DNA from: Clostridiaceae bacterium
GTDB taxonomy: Bacteria; Bacillota; Clostridia; Oscillospirales; Acutalibacteraceae
Length of the DNA: 53,733 bases
Assembly: GCA_016285645.1 (NCBI GenBank)
Contig: JAEERC010000060.1
Coordinates: 1-53,733, forward strand
Direction: 5' to 3'
A program made the position numbers and the translations under genes. The notes beneath the pieces are model-generated. The model did no database searches. It saw only the letters and a program-made list of their open reading frames with translations, and was not told where the DNA came from. Shown piece by piece: positions 16,253 to 23,592 of this stretch (its first letter is position 1; every line of letters begins with the position of its first letter).

Positions 16253-18604
16253 ATGGATTTTCCGCAGATTTTCTACAAGGCAACCGATGAGTTCAACACC
16301 TATGAAAAGCACGTAAACGCGCCGCTTATCCGCAAGGTTTACGAAACGGGGGATTTCGAAAAGGCGGAGATTCTCGTGAGCGGTCTCGGCTTTTACGATC
16401 TTTTCGTAAACGGCAAAAAAATCACCAAGGGGCTTCTCGCGCCCTATATTTCCAACCCCGATGACATAGTCTGTTTTGACAGTTATGATGTAACGGATTT
16501 GTTCATAAACGGAAAGAACACCGTCGGCCTCATTCTCGGCAACGGTATGCAGAACGCTCCGGGCGGCAGAATCTGGGATTTTGACTCCGCTTCTTTCAGA
16601 AACGCCCCGTGCTTCGCCTTTTCGCTCACCGTTACGGATAAAAACGGCGAAAAGACGGTTTATGAGGCGGACACCTCTTTTAAATGCAAGCCCTCGGCTA
16701 TTCTTTTTGACGATATAAGAAGCGGCTGCTTCTATGACGCGAACCTCGAAACAGACGGCTGGCTCGAAGCGGATTTTGACGACTCGGACTGGGCGCCCGT
16801 TAAAAAAGCGGAAAACCCGCGCGGCGAGCGCAGACTCTGCGAGGCGGATCCGATTGTGATAACGGAGGAGATAAAGCCCGTAAAAATATTCGACGCGGTT
16901 TACTGCGAGGATTTTCACTGCAACGGCAGAATGGTGTTTGACACGCCGTTTAAATTCGATTTCAGGGGCAAAACGGGAAAGGTCTTTGATTTCGGCATAA
17001 ACACGGCGGGCATTTTCCGCCTTAAAATAAACGGCAGAAAAGGTCAGAAAATCTATATAGCCACCTGCGAATACATAAACTCAAAGGGCGAGCCCGCCAA
17101 CAACAACATAGCAAATTTCTACCCCGCGGATTACTGCCAGGCGATGTATTATGTATGCAGGGGAGAGAAAGACGAAATATTTGAGCCCTCCTTCTCATAT
17201 TACGGCTGCCGCTACGCCGTGGTGTTCGGGCTCGATGAGGAGCAGATAACGGAAGAAACGCTCGTTATGCTCCGCGCCAATTCCGACCTCAGGGAGAGGG
17301 GAAACTTCGAGTGCAGCGACCCTGTTATGAACGCCCTGCGCGATATGAGCAGAGTCAGCGATTTAGCCAATTTCTATTACTTCCCGACCGACTGCCCGCA
17401 CAGGGAGAAAAACGGCTGGACGGGCGACGCCGCCGTCTCCTGTGAGAGAGTTGTTCTCACCCTTACCGCCGAAAAAAGCTACAGGGAGTGGCTTCGCAAT
17501 ATATGCAAAGCCCAGCGCATTGACGGCGCTCTGCCGGGCATTATTCCCACGGGCGGCTGGGGCTTCAGGTGGGGCAACGGTCCCGCGTGGGACAATGTGC
17601 TCACCGAACTTTGCTGGCAGATTTACCGCCTGAGGGGCGACCTTACTCCCGCGCGGGAGTGCAGTGAAAGCATACTGCGCTATCTCTCATATATCTCACA
17701 GAAGCGCCGCCCCGACGGGCTTATAGCCATAGGCCTCGGCGACTGGCTTCAGCCGATGAAGGGCGCGGGCGATCCCACAGCCCCGCTTGAGTTTACCGAC
17801 AGCGTTATTTCAATGTATATCTGCCGCAAAGCCGCCGCTCTGTTTAAAGCGCTCGGTCTTGAATCGCATTATGTGTTTGCCGCGGGTCTCTGCGATTCGT
17901 TCAGGACTGCAATCAGGGAGAATCTTGTTGATTTTGCCACAATGACCGTCAAATGCCGCTGCCAGACCGCCCAGGCGTGCGCGATTTATTACGGTGTGTT
18001 TGACGACTGCGAAAAGCCGCAGGCGGGCAGGGTGCTCCTTGACCTTGTTCACGAAAAGGGCGACCACTTCGACTGCGGTATGATTGGCATGCGCGTAATA
18101 TTCCACGTGCTCTCCGACCTCGGCGAGGGCGCGCTCGCGTATAAAATGATAACACGAAAGGATTACCCGTCCTACGGCTGCTTTATCGATTACGGCTACA
18201 CGGCTCTGCCCGAGGATTTCAGACCGGAAAACGAAATCGATTTCCCCGCGTCGCTCAACCACCACTTCTTCGGCGATATAGTCAGCTGGTTTATCCAGAG
18301 AGTCGCCGGCATAAGGGTAAACCCGAAAAACCGCGACTGCAACGAATTTGAAATAACTCCCGATTTTATCGAATCGCTCAGCTTTGCCAAAGCGTATTAC
18401 GACGCTCCCTGCGGAACGGTTAAGGTCGAGTGGAACAAAGAGGGCGATAAGGCGGTGCTTAAAATTGAGTGCCCGGAGGAGGCGAAGGGCGCAATACGCC
18501 TGCCTCTCGGCTGGACCTTCGTTATTGATGAAACACAGCGCGCTCTTCACGGCTCGGCTTATACCGTGCTGAAAGCGGGCGAATACAGAGCCGAAAGAAA
18601 GTAA
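16253..18604 (+). CDS. Alpha-L-rhamnosidase, GH78
   Basis: A 783-residue cytosolic enzyme (no signal peptide) that removes terminal alpha-L-rhamnose. The N-terminal beta domain carries the family features LVSGLGFYDLFVNGKKI and LGNGMQNAPGG. The (alpha/alpha)6 catalytic domain has DCPHREKNGWTGD at residues 380-392, which supplies the conserved acidic residues Asp380, Glu385 and Asp392. A C-terminal beta-sandwich ends the chain. It is somewhat shorter than many GH78 proteins (about 900-1000). AAAGGAG precedes ATG 16253. Co-transcribed with the MFS permease, which fits uptake of small rhamnosides and internal hydrolysis. Confidence 0.92.
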   Translation: MDFPQIFYKATDEFNTYEKHVNAPLIRKVYETGDFEKAEILVSGLGFYDLFVNGKKITKGLLAPYISNPDDIVCFDSYDVTDLFINGKNTVGLILGNGMQNAPGGRIWDFDSASFRNAPCFAFSLTVTDKNGEKTVYEADTSFKCKPSAILFDDIRSGCFYDANLETDGWLEADFDDSDWAPVKKAENPRGERRLCEADPIVITEEIKPVKIFDAVYCEDFHCNGRMVFDTPFKFDFRGKTGKVFDFGINTAGIFRLKINGRKGQKIYIATCEYINSKGEPANNNIANFYPADYCQAMYYVCRGEKDEIFEPSFSYYGCRYAVVFGLDEEQITEETLVMLRANSDLRERGNFECSDPVMNALRDMSRVSDLANFYYFPTDCPHREKNGWTGDAAVSCERVVLTLTAEKSYREWLRNICKAQRIDGALPGIIPTGGWGFRWGNGPAWDNVLTELCWQIYRLRGDLTPARECSESILRYLSYISQKRRPDGLIAIGLGDWLQPMKGAGDPTAPLEFTDSVISMYICRKAAALFKALGLESHYVFAAGLCDSFRTAIRENLVDFATMTVKCRCQTAQACAIYYGVFDDCEKPQAGRVLLDLVHEKGDHFDCGMIGMRVIFHVLSDLGEGALAYKMITRKDYPSYGCFIDYGYTALPEDFRPENEIDFPASLNHHFFGDIVSWFIQRVAGIRVNPKNRDCNEFEITPDFIESLSFAKAYYDAPCGTVKVEWNKEGDKAVLKIECPEEAKGAIRLPLGWTFVIDETQRALHGSAYTVLKAGEYRAERK

Positions 18605-18609
18605 AATGA

Positions 18610-18735
18610 TATTCGGAGATGTTCGCAAAGACGACGAAAGCAATTACACTGCCGCCTTATTCGTTCGTGACAATCGAAATCGAGCCGCAGGCGGATTTGA
18701 ATGATTTAATATTCCCTGAAATAAATTTTTCTTAG
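18610..18735 (+). pseudogene. Probable 3' remnant of a glycoside hydrolase gene
   Basis: Immediately after the rhamnosidase stop, an open frame of 41 codons reads through KAITLPPYSFVTIEIE (18637-18684) and a short tail to TAG. 'ITLPPYSxVTIEI' is the typical last strand of arabinofuranosidase-like and related GH C-terminal domains. There is no room for a catalytic domain upstream and no properly spaced ribosome site (GGAG abuts an internal ATG). I read it as the scrap left by deletion of a second glycosidase gene. It could also be a chance open frame. Confidence 0.4.
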
Positions 18736-18876
18736 ATAAACCCTGACAAAAAAGATTTTTGTGTTTTTCTTAAAATTCCGAAAATCCCACTTATTGTGGT
18801 TCAAAACTTTGACCGCGCATATATCTTGTGGTAATATGTAACAGTAGAAGTGGAATGAAAAAAGTATCAAAAAAAT

Positions 18877-18942
18877 CGAACATTTGTATTGACAAACAAT
18901 TGTTCGAGTGCTATAATAGCACTTGTAAGGAACAAATGTTCA
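18877..18942 (+). promoter_or_regulatory. Strong promoter with LexA-box-like palindromes
   Basis: Consensus TTGACA (18889-18894), 17 bases, TATAAT (18912-18917). Around it lie three GAAC/GTTC-type sites: CGAACATTTGTATT (18877-18890, half-site), CAAACAATTGTTCG (18893-18906, between -35 and -10) and GGAACAAATGTTCA (18929-18942, just past the start point). The last has a perfect GAAC-N4-GTTC core and fits the Gram-positive SOS box CGAACRNRYGTTYG at 12 of 14 positions. The -10 also sits inside a second palindrome, AGTGCTA-TAA-TAGCACT (18907-18923). SOS control is an inference. Confidence 0.6.
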
Positions 18943-18974
18943 CGCTTTTTGAACGAATGAAAAGGAGGCACAAA

Positions 18975-19247
18975 ATGACACTCGCATTGTTAATCAGGTC
19001 TGTGCTCGAGCTTGCGGCAATCATTCTCTTCATTGCCGGTCTTGTAAACGAAAAGAAACTCATCGCTTTTGAAAATAAACTCATGAGGGCGGTTGCGATT
19101 CACATCCGCAATCACCGCCGCCGCAAAGCGCTTGAGAAGAAGCTCGCAGCCACCGCCGCCCAGACAAGGGCGCCCGAAGCTTTACCCGAGGAGAAAATCG
19201 CGGTAACAGTACTTGCCGCGGAACCTGTGATGTATCACATCGCGTAA
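18975..19247 (+). CDS. Small single-pass membrane protein, possibly SOS-induced
   Basis: A 90-residue protein of unknown family. Residues 2-24 (TLALLIRSVLELAAIILFIAGLV) form one membrane helix. A basic amphipathic stretch follows (RAVAIHIRNHRRRKALEKKL), then an Ala/Pro/Glu-rich tail. ATG 18975 is set by the excellent AAAGGAGG at 18961-18968; longer in-frame versions would run through the promoter. The gene stands alone, between a consensus promoter with LexA-box-like sites and a strong terminator. The size, topology and putative SOS control recall division inhibitors such as YneA, but there is no LysM domain and no sequence similarity I can recognise, so function is unassigned. Confidence 0.75.
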   Translation: MTLALLIRSVLELAAIILFIAGLVNEKKLIAFENKLMRAVAIHIRNHRRRKALEKKLAATAAQTRAPEALPEEKIAVTVLAAEPVMYHIA

Positions 19248-19285
19248 CAGTTGACTATTTCCTTTTTCATACTTACCTTTCTTCC

Positions 19286-19320
19286 GAAAAGCCGTCGTCA
19301 AGACGGCTTTTTCTTTTTTG
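19286..19320 (+). terminator. Terminator of the small membrane protein gene
   Basis: A 10-bp stem (AAAAGCCGTC 19287-19296 with GACGGCTTTT 19302-19311), 5-nt loop, then TTCTTTTTTG. Confidence 0.9.
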
Positions 19321-19325
19321 TTTTT

Positions 19326-19437
19326 AAGTGTTGGACAGCCTGAACAACAGGGCTTTTATCCGTTTTTGCACTTTAAGTCAACACTTTTGCATTTTGTCAA
19401 AAAACCGTTTGACTTTTTTGTGCAATACTGCTATATT
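19326..19437 (+). promoter_or_regulatory. Promoter and inverted repeats before the LytTR locus
   Basis: TTGACT (19409-19414), 17 bases, TATATT (19432-19437). Two inverted repeats precede or overlap it: AAGTGTTG (19326-19333) with CAACACTT (19379-19386), and GTCAAA (19396-19401) with TTTGAC (19408-19413), the latter covering the -35. LytTR proteins bind paired short sites upstream of promoters, so these are candidate sites for the regulator encoded downstream. Confidence 0.55.
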
Positions 19438-19472
19438 CATAACACACTAATTCAAAAAGGCAGGTGAGCAAA

Positions 19473-19583
19473 GTGAGACAGTATTCTGATAAGCACAATC
19501 GACCCGCGCAGGAGCGCAATTACTATATGATTGTTTATCGGAGGAGTGATTTTGCCTGCCCGTATGGTGTCTTTTTATCTTAG
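19473..19583 (+). CDS. Candidate micro-ORF (36 aa) leading the LytTR locus
   Basis: A 36-codon frame from GTG 19473 to TAG 19583, with AGGTGAG placed 6 bases upstream. The predicted peptide is basic and aromatic (ERNYYMIVYRRSDFACPYG), with one Cys and no hydrophobic leader or double-Gly cleavage site. It lies between the promoter at 19409-19437 and a terminator at 19600-19632, so it would be the most abundant product of the transcript. It could be a regulated peptide, a leader peptide or simply untranslated RNA. No family recognised. Confidence 0.4.
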   Translation: MRQYSDKHNRPAQERNYYMIVYRRSDFACPYGVFLS

Positions 19584-19599
19584 GGCAGGGAATATTTTC

Positions 19600-19632
19600 G
19601 GCATCTCCGGTTTCGGAGATGCCTTTATTTTT
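19600..19632 (+). terminator. Terminator/attenuator between micro-ORF and lytTR gene
   Basis: A 10-bp stem (GGCATCTCCG 19600-19609 with CGGAGATGCC 19614-19623), 4-nt loop, then TTTATTTTTTTG. The lytTR start is only 27 bases past the stem, and no separate promoter is evident, so read-through probably supplies the regulator. Confidence 0.88.
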
Positions 19633-19649
19633 TTGAAGGAGGGATTATT

Positions 19650-20006
19650 ATGAGCGGCACAATAACACTCAGGTGGAGAAACAGACGAACAGCGGTGCGT
19701 ATAGACGACATCCTTTATATTGAAAGTTATAACAGACATCTGAGTGTTTTTACACTGAACGGAAAAACCGAAGTGGTCGGGAAATTGAGCGAAATGGCAG
19801 AACATCTGCCCGAAACCGATTTTTTGTGCATACATAAGAGTTTTGTTGTGAATATGAAATATATTACCGAGATTGACGGCAGGGGAGCGGTGCTGACGGA
19901 CGGTTCAGTTCTTCCGGTAAGTGTAAGAAGAAAAACAGCGGCTATAAAAAAATTCGACTCATACTGCGATATGAGAGGGGTAGGAAAATGTTTGTTTTGG
20001 GAATAA
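19650..20006 (+). CDS. Stand-alone LytTR DNA-binding regulator
   Basis: A 118-residue protein that is almost entirely one LytTR domain (residues about 5-105). Features seen: the strand-rich core, IDDILYIESYNRHLSVF, the C-terminal part FLCIHKSFVVNMKYI, and RRK near the C-terminus. There is no receiver domain, so it is not a two-component response regulator. GAAGGAGG precedes ATG 19650. The next gene overlaps its end by 19 bases and encodes a small membrane protein. This is the arrangement of LytTR regulatory systems such as HdrRM and BrsRM of streptococci, where the membrane partner holds the regulator inactive. Targets may include its own promoter region. Confidence 0.88.
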   Translation: MSGTITLRWRNRRTAVRIDDILYIESYNRHLSVFTLNGKTEVVGKLSEMAEHLPETDFLCIHKSFVVNMKYITEIDGRGAVLTDGSVLPVSVRRKTAAIKKFDSYCDMRGVGKCLFWE

Positions 20007-20242
20007 TCATTCTCTGCCTTGCTTTTCTTATGATTGCTGTGGGATTGTTTATTAAAAGATTCTGCGCGGACCCCGACATGAAAACGGCCGGAATGGGTTT
20101 TGTGTTTTCCGGAATGGTTTTTATTTCCCTGTCTGTTTTTGTATTTTCACTTTGCAGCGATTCCGTTTTTCCCGCCGTGCTTTTTGCCGTTTTTGCGATA
20201 ATTGTTTTCTTAGTGAAAATGATTTTCTCAATGAAACAATGA
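19988..20242 (+). CDS. Small membrane protein, probable LytTR-system inhibitor
   Basis: An 84-residue protein with three hydrophobic helices (about residues 2-22, 35-55, 60-80) joined by short loops; the first loop is charged (KRFCADPDMK). It has no recognisable family signature, but it overlaps the LytTR gene by 19 bases and is read from GAGGGGTAGG just upstream of ATG 19988, so the two are translationally coupled. By analogy with HdrM and BrsM it is the likely membrane-bound antagonist or sensor of the regulator. That role is inferred from position and topology only. Confidence 0.7.
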   Translation: MFVLGIIILCLAFLMIAVGLFIKRFCADPDMKTAGMGFVFSGMVFISLSVFVFSLCSDSVFPAVLFAVFAIIVFLVKMIFSMKQ

Positions 20243-20250
20243 AAGAAAAC

Positions 20251-20290
20251 CGCCGCGACCGAAAACCGGTCGCGGCGTATCTTTTATTAA
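20251..20290. terminator. Bidirectional terminator between LytTR locus and isomerase gene
   Basis: An 11-bp GC-rich stem (CGCCGCGACCG 20251-20261 with CGGTCGCGGCG 20267-20277), loop AAAAC. T-rich runs follow on both strands. Confidence 0.88.
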
Positions 20291-20296
20291 ATCAAA

Positions 20297-21766
20297 TCAA
20301 TCAAACGGGTTTTCCGTGCGGTATCTGTAACCGGCGGGGCGGTTGAAATCCACGCTTTCGGCTCCGAGATATTTGAACACCTCGAAAAGCAGTTTTCCGT
20401 AGTGGCCGAAAACAACGGCGCCGTGGTGCGGGAAGTTTTTCTCAATGAGCACATGGCGGTAGAATCTCGCCATTTCGGGGATGGCGAAAACGCCGATTGA
20501 GCCAAACGAGAGGCAGTCAACGGGAAGCACCTCGCCCTCTGCCACATATGCGCGCAGTTTGGTGTCCGCCGTGCTCTGAAGGCGGAAGAAGGTGATGTCG
20601 CCGGGAGCGATGTTGCCCTCGAGTGTGCCGTTTGTGAATTCCCTGGGAAGGGTTCTCGCCATAATCTTCTGGAACTTCATCGCGCCCGAGCAGAGTTTGC
20701 AGGAGGGGGTGTTGCCGCAGTGGAATCCCATGAATGTATCGGTGTGTTTATAATTGTATTTGCCCTTTATGCCCGCTTCAAACATATCCTCGGGAACGGA
20801 GTTGTTTATGTCGAGAAGCGTCACGGCATCCATACTCAGGCAGGCGCCGATGTATTCGCTGAGCGCCCCGTAGATGTCCACCTCGCAGGATACGGGAATG
20901 CCCCTTGAAGCGAGACGGCTGTTGACATAGCAGGGAACGAATTTGAACTGAGTTTGGAAAGCGGGCCAGCACTTGTTGGCAAAGCACACATATTCGCGTC
21001 CGCCCTTGTGAGCGTCCGCCCAGTCGAGAAGAGTCAGTTCATACTGCGCGAGCTTCGGCAGAATTTCCGCCTTGAGGTTGCCGACGCCGAGTTCCTTTTC
21101 CATGTCGGAGACAACGGCGGGTATTCTCTCATCGCCCTCGTGATTGTTGAACGCCTCGAACAGGTCGAGCTCCGAGTTTTCCTCAATTTCAACATCTATG
21201 CCGTAGAGCGCTTTTATGGGCGCGTTGCAGGCGAGGAAGTCCTGAGGCCTGGGGCCGAAGGATATGATTTTGAGATTTGAGAGCGCGATAATCGTTCTCG
21301 CAATCGGGATGAAATCCTTGATTTTTTCCGCGAGTTGTGAGGGCGTGCCCACGGGATATTCGGGGATATACGCCTTTATTTCGCGGAGTTTTAAATTGTA
21401 GCTGCAGTTGAGCATTCCGCAGTAGGCGTCGCCTCTGCCGTCGAGCAGATCGCTCTGCGAATCCTCAGCCGCCGCTATGAACATAACGGGTCCGTCGAAA
21501 TATTTCGCGAGCATTGTCTCGGAGGTTTCGGGGCCGAAATTGCCGAGATATACCACAAGGGCGTTGCAGCCCGCTTTCTTTACGCCTTCAAGCGCCTCGA
21601 GGGCGTCTTTCTCGTTTTCAACCGCCTTGGGGCATTCGTAAATATCCGTGCCCTGCGCTTTGCAGGCGGCAACAACCGCCGCTCTTCTGCTCTCGGAGAG
21701 CGTAATCGGGAAGCAGTCGCGGCTTACCGCGATAATGCCGGCTTTAACCTGAGGAATGTTTGTCAT
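20297..21766 (-). CDS. L-fucose/L-arabinose isomerase family protein
   Basis: A 489-residue protein resembling the FucI/AraA ketol-isomerase fold. The N-terminal Rossmann-like domain includes VVYLGNFGPE, the centre has ENSELDLFEAFN, and the C-terminal domain has MGFHCGNTPSC and APGDITFFRLQ. Such enzymes convert aldoses (fucose, arabinose, sometimes rhamnose-like sugars) to ketoses in the cytosol with Mn2+. Exact substrate is open; the nearby rhamnosidase makes a 6-deoxyhexose attractive. ATG 21766 (MTNIPQ) is chosen because AAAGGA lies about 9 bases upstream; another ATG two codons earlier is too close to it. Single-gene unit. Confidence 0.85.
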   Translation of the reverse strand: MTNIPQVKAGIIAVSRDCFPITLSESRRAAVVAACKAQGTDIYECPKAVENEKDALEALEGVKKAGCNALVVYLGNFGPETSETMLAKYFDGPVMFIAAAEDSQSDLLDGRGDAYCGMLNCSYNLKLREIKAYIPEYPVGTPSQLAEKIKDFIPIARTIIALSNLKIISFGPRPQDFLACNAPIKALYGIDVEIEENSELDLFEAFNNHEGDERIPAVVSDMEKELGVGNLKAEILPKLAQYELTLLDWADAHKGGREYVCFANKCWPAFQTQFKFVPCYVNSRLASRGIPVSCEVDIYGALSEYIGACLSMDAVTLLDINNSVPEDMFEAGIKGKYNYKHTDTFMGFHCGNTPSCKLCSGAMKFQKIMARTLPREFTNGTLEGNIAPGDITFFRLQSTADTKLRAYVAEGEVLPVDCLSFGSIGVFAIPEMARFYRHVLIEKNFPHHGAVVFGHYGKLLFEVFKYLGAESVDFNRPAGYRYRTENPFD

Positions 21767-21797
21767 AATCATAATTCCTTTCAAAAATGATAATATG

Positions 21798-21826
21798 ATT
21801 TTACAATATATATAATCATTTTTCAA
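21798..21826 (-). promoter_or_regulatory. Promoter of the isomerase gene
   Basis: On the minus strand TTGAAA (21826-21821), 17 bases, TAAAAT (21803-21798), 31 bases before the ATG. Confidence 0.65.
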
Positions 21827-21868
21827 TACAAAAGCCCGCGAATGAGCAAATTATTTACAATTAGTTTA

Positions 21869-21897
21869 TTGTATAGTTTTTTTATATGCTGTATAAT
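21869..21897 (+). promoter_or_regulatory. Promoter of the CPBP protease-tadA unit
   Basis: TTGTAT (21869-21874), 17 bases, TATAAT (21892-21897), 35 bases before the ATG. Confidence 0.65.
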
Positions 21898-21932
21898 ATA
21901 GCCGTCAAGAAACCGAAAGAGTGAAACTGATT

Positions 21933-23090
21933 ATGTATAACAACAATAACAATTTCAACAATTACAACAGCGGCGGCAATCCACAGGTAAACCCGGGGCA
22001 GAACCCGCCTCAGCAGGGTTACTCTCCGTATGATTACCGCGGCGAATACCCCGCGTACGATTATCGTCAGCAATACTATAACGAACAGCCTTATTATCCG
22101 CCCGCGCAATACGGCGCTCAGCCGGGAGGCCCGCTCGAACGCTATTACGCCGAGAGAAAGGAACTCAAAACACTGAGCAATGTCGCGGGTATCTGTGTGC
22201 TCGCCTTTGTGCTCATCCAGGCGTTTATCGGCTTTGTGATAGGGCTTTACCCTCCGTTTCGCAATGTGTATTTCGCCAATGTGGATTTTCAGAACGCTGT
22301 CGGAATAATCTTTTCCGTGTGCGGCGTGCTTCTGCCGTTCGTTTTCGGCGCCTTGTATCTCAAAGGCAAACAGGGCACCGATTTAACTCCCGTGCTCGAC
22401 CCTCCGGCGGATAAAAAACTTGCCCTTCTGCTTATACCGGTCGGCTTCGCGCTGTGCGTGGCGGCAAGTTATATTTCGGGCTTTCTTACGGATCTCATCG
22501 AAAGAACCGGTATTGAACTCATAGAACCCGAAACGAGCGTTCCCGGCAGCCGTATCGGCTGGGTTATCTATTTTATCGCCATAGCGGTTGTGCCCCCCGT
22601 AACGGAGGAATTTGCAGTGAGGGGAGTTGTTATGCAGCCGCTTCGCAAATACGGCGATGTATTCGCGATAGTCATTTCATCCTTCGTCTTCGGCATTATG
22701 CACGGCAATCTCATTCAGACTCCGTTCGCCTTTATGGCGGGCGCGGCAATCGGCTATGTGATGTGCAAAACAAATTCGCTCTGGCCGGGCATTGTGATTC
22801 ATCTGCTCAACAACGGGTTTTCGGTCGGAATTGAATTTCTGCTCAAATATGTCACAACGCCGCTCTATCAGAATATAATATATTACGGTGTGCTCGCGGC
22901 AATAATCATCTGCGCGGTCATCTCAGCCGTAATACTCGTAAAAACATACGGCAGCTCGCTTAAAATCAAAACGAACAAACTGAACACTCTCACCGCGGGC
23001 AGCAAGGTGCGGGCGTATATCATTACAATTCCGATGCTTCTTGCGATAGCCGCGATGTTCTATATTACAAGCAAATATGTTTCATTTTAG
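21933..23090 (+). CDS. CPBP-family intramembrane metalloprotease (CAAX/Abi)
   Basis: A 385-residue membrane protein. The first ~65 residues are hydrophilic and rich in Asn, Gln, Pro and Tyr. About eight hydrophobic helices follow. The CPBP active-site motifs are complete: EEFAVRG (EExxxR) in one helix, FGIMHGN (FxxxH) in the next, and HLLNN further on. Family members cleave membrane substrates or protect against self-made peptides; the role here is unknown. I start at ATG 21933; a GTG four codons earlier is possible but overlaps the weak AAAGAGTGA ribosome site. The tadA gene begins 11 bases after the stop. Confidence 0.88.
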   Translation: MYNNNNNFNNYNSGGNPQVNPGQNPPQQGYSPYDYRGEYPAYDYRQQYYNEQPYYPPAQYGAQPGGPLERYYAERKELKTLSNVAGICVLAFVLIQAFIGFVIGLYPPFRNVYFANVDFQNAVGIIFSVCGVLLPFVFGALYLKGKQGTDLTPVLDPPADKKLALLLIPVGFALCVAASYISGFLTDLIERTGIELIEPETSVPGSRIGWVIYFIAIAVVPPVTEEFAVRGVVMQPLRKYGDVFAIVISSFVFGIMHGNLIQTPFAFMAGAAIGYVMCKTNSLWPGIVIHLLNNGFSVGIEFLLKYVTTPLYQNIIYYGVLAAIIICAVISAVILVKTYGSSLKIKTNKLNTLTAGSKVRAYIITIPMLLAIAAMFYITSKYVSF

Positions 23091-23101
23091 GCGGTGGTTT
23101 T

Positions 23102-23572
23102 ATGAATAATGACCGTGTGTTTATGAGCGCCGCGATTGAACTCGCGAGGCAGAGCGCCCTTGAGGGCGAGGTACCCGTAGGAGCGGTGATTGTCAGAAAC
23201 GGCGAGATTGTCGCGACGGGCAGAAACAGGCGCGAAACAGGCAAAAACGCCCTTTCTCACGCCGAAATACAGGCGATTGACAGGGCGTGCAGGGCCCTCG
23301 GCGGCTGGCGGCTTTTCGAATGCGAAATGTTTGTGACTCTCGAGCCGTGCCCGATGTGCGCCGGCGCTGTAATAAACTCAAGAATCAAAAGAGTGGTGTT
23401 CGGCGCTTATGACAAAAAGGCGGGCTCCTGCGGGAGTGTCGTGAACCTTTTTGAACTGCCGTACAACCATTTTCCCGCGCTCGAGGGCGGCTTTATGGAA
23501 GATGAGTGCGCGGGGCTTCTCACGGAGTTTTTTAAAAATTTAAGAGAAAAGAAAAAGACGGATGACATTTAA
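23102..23572 (+). CDS. tadA: tRNA-specific adenosine deaminase
   Basis: A 156-residue zinc deaminase that converts A34 of tRNA-Arg(ACG) to inosine. Zinc and catalytic residues are all present: HAE (His53, Glu55) and PCPMC (Cys83, Cys86). The C-terminal FFKNLREKKK fits the tRNA-binding tail. Length and motif spacing are standard for TadA. It follows the CPBP protease gene closely and is probably co-transcribed. A terminator overlaps its last codons. Confidence 0.95.
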   Translation: MNNDRVFMSAAIELARQSALEGEVPVGAVIVRNGEIVATGRNRRETGKNALSHAEIQAIDRACRALGGWRLFECEMFVTLEPCPMCAGAVINSRIKRVVFGAYDKKAGSCGSVVNLFELPYNHFPALEGGFMEDECAGLLTEFFKNLREKKKTDDI

Positions 23573-23592
23573 GCCATCCGTCATATTTTTTA
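23557..23592. terminator. Bidirectional terminator after tadA
   Basis: An 8-bp stem (GACGGATG 23557-23564 with CATCCGTC 23575-23582) followed by ATATTTTTTAA. It overlaps the tadA stop and also lies just past the trkH stop on the other strand. Confidence 0.8.

Noticed and set aside
18828-18974. N-terminal extension of the small membrane protein
   Set aside because: The open frame includes the -35, -10 and operator region; the proper start is ATG 18975 after AAAGGAGG.
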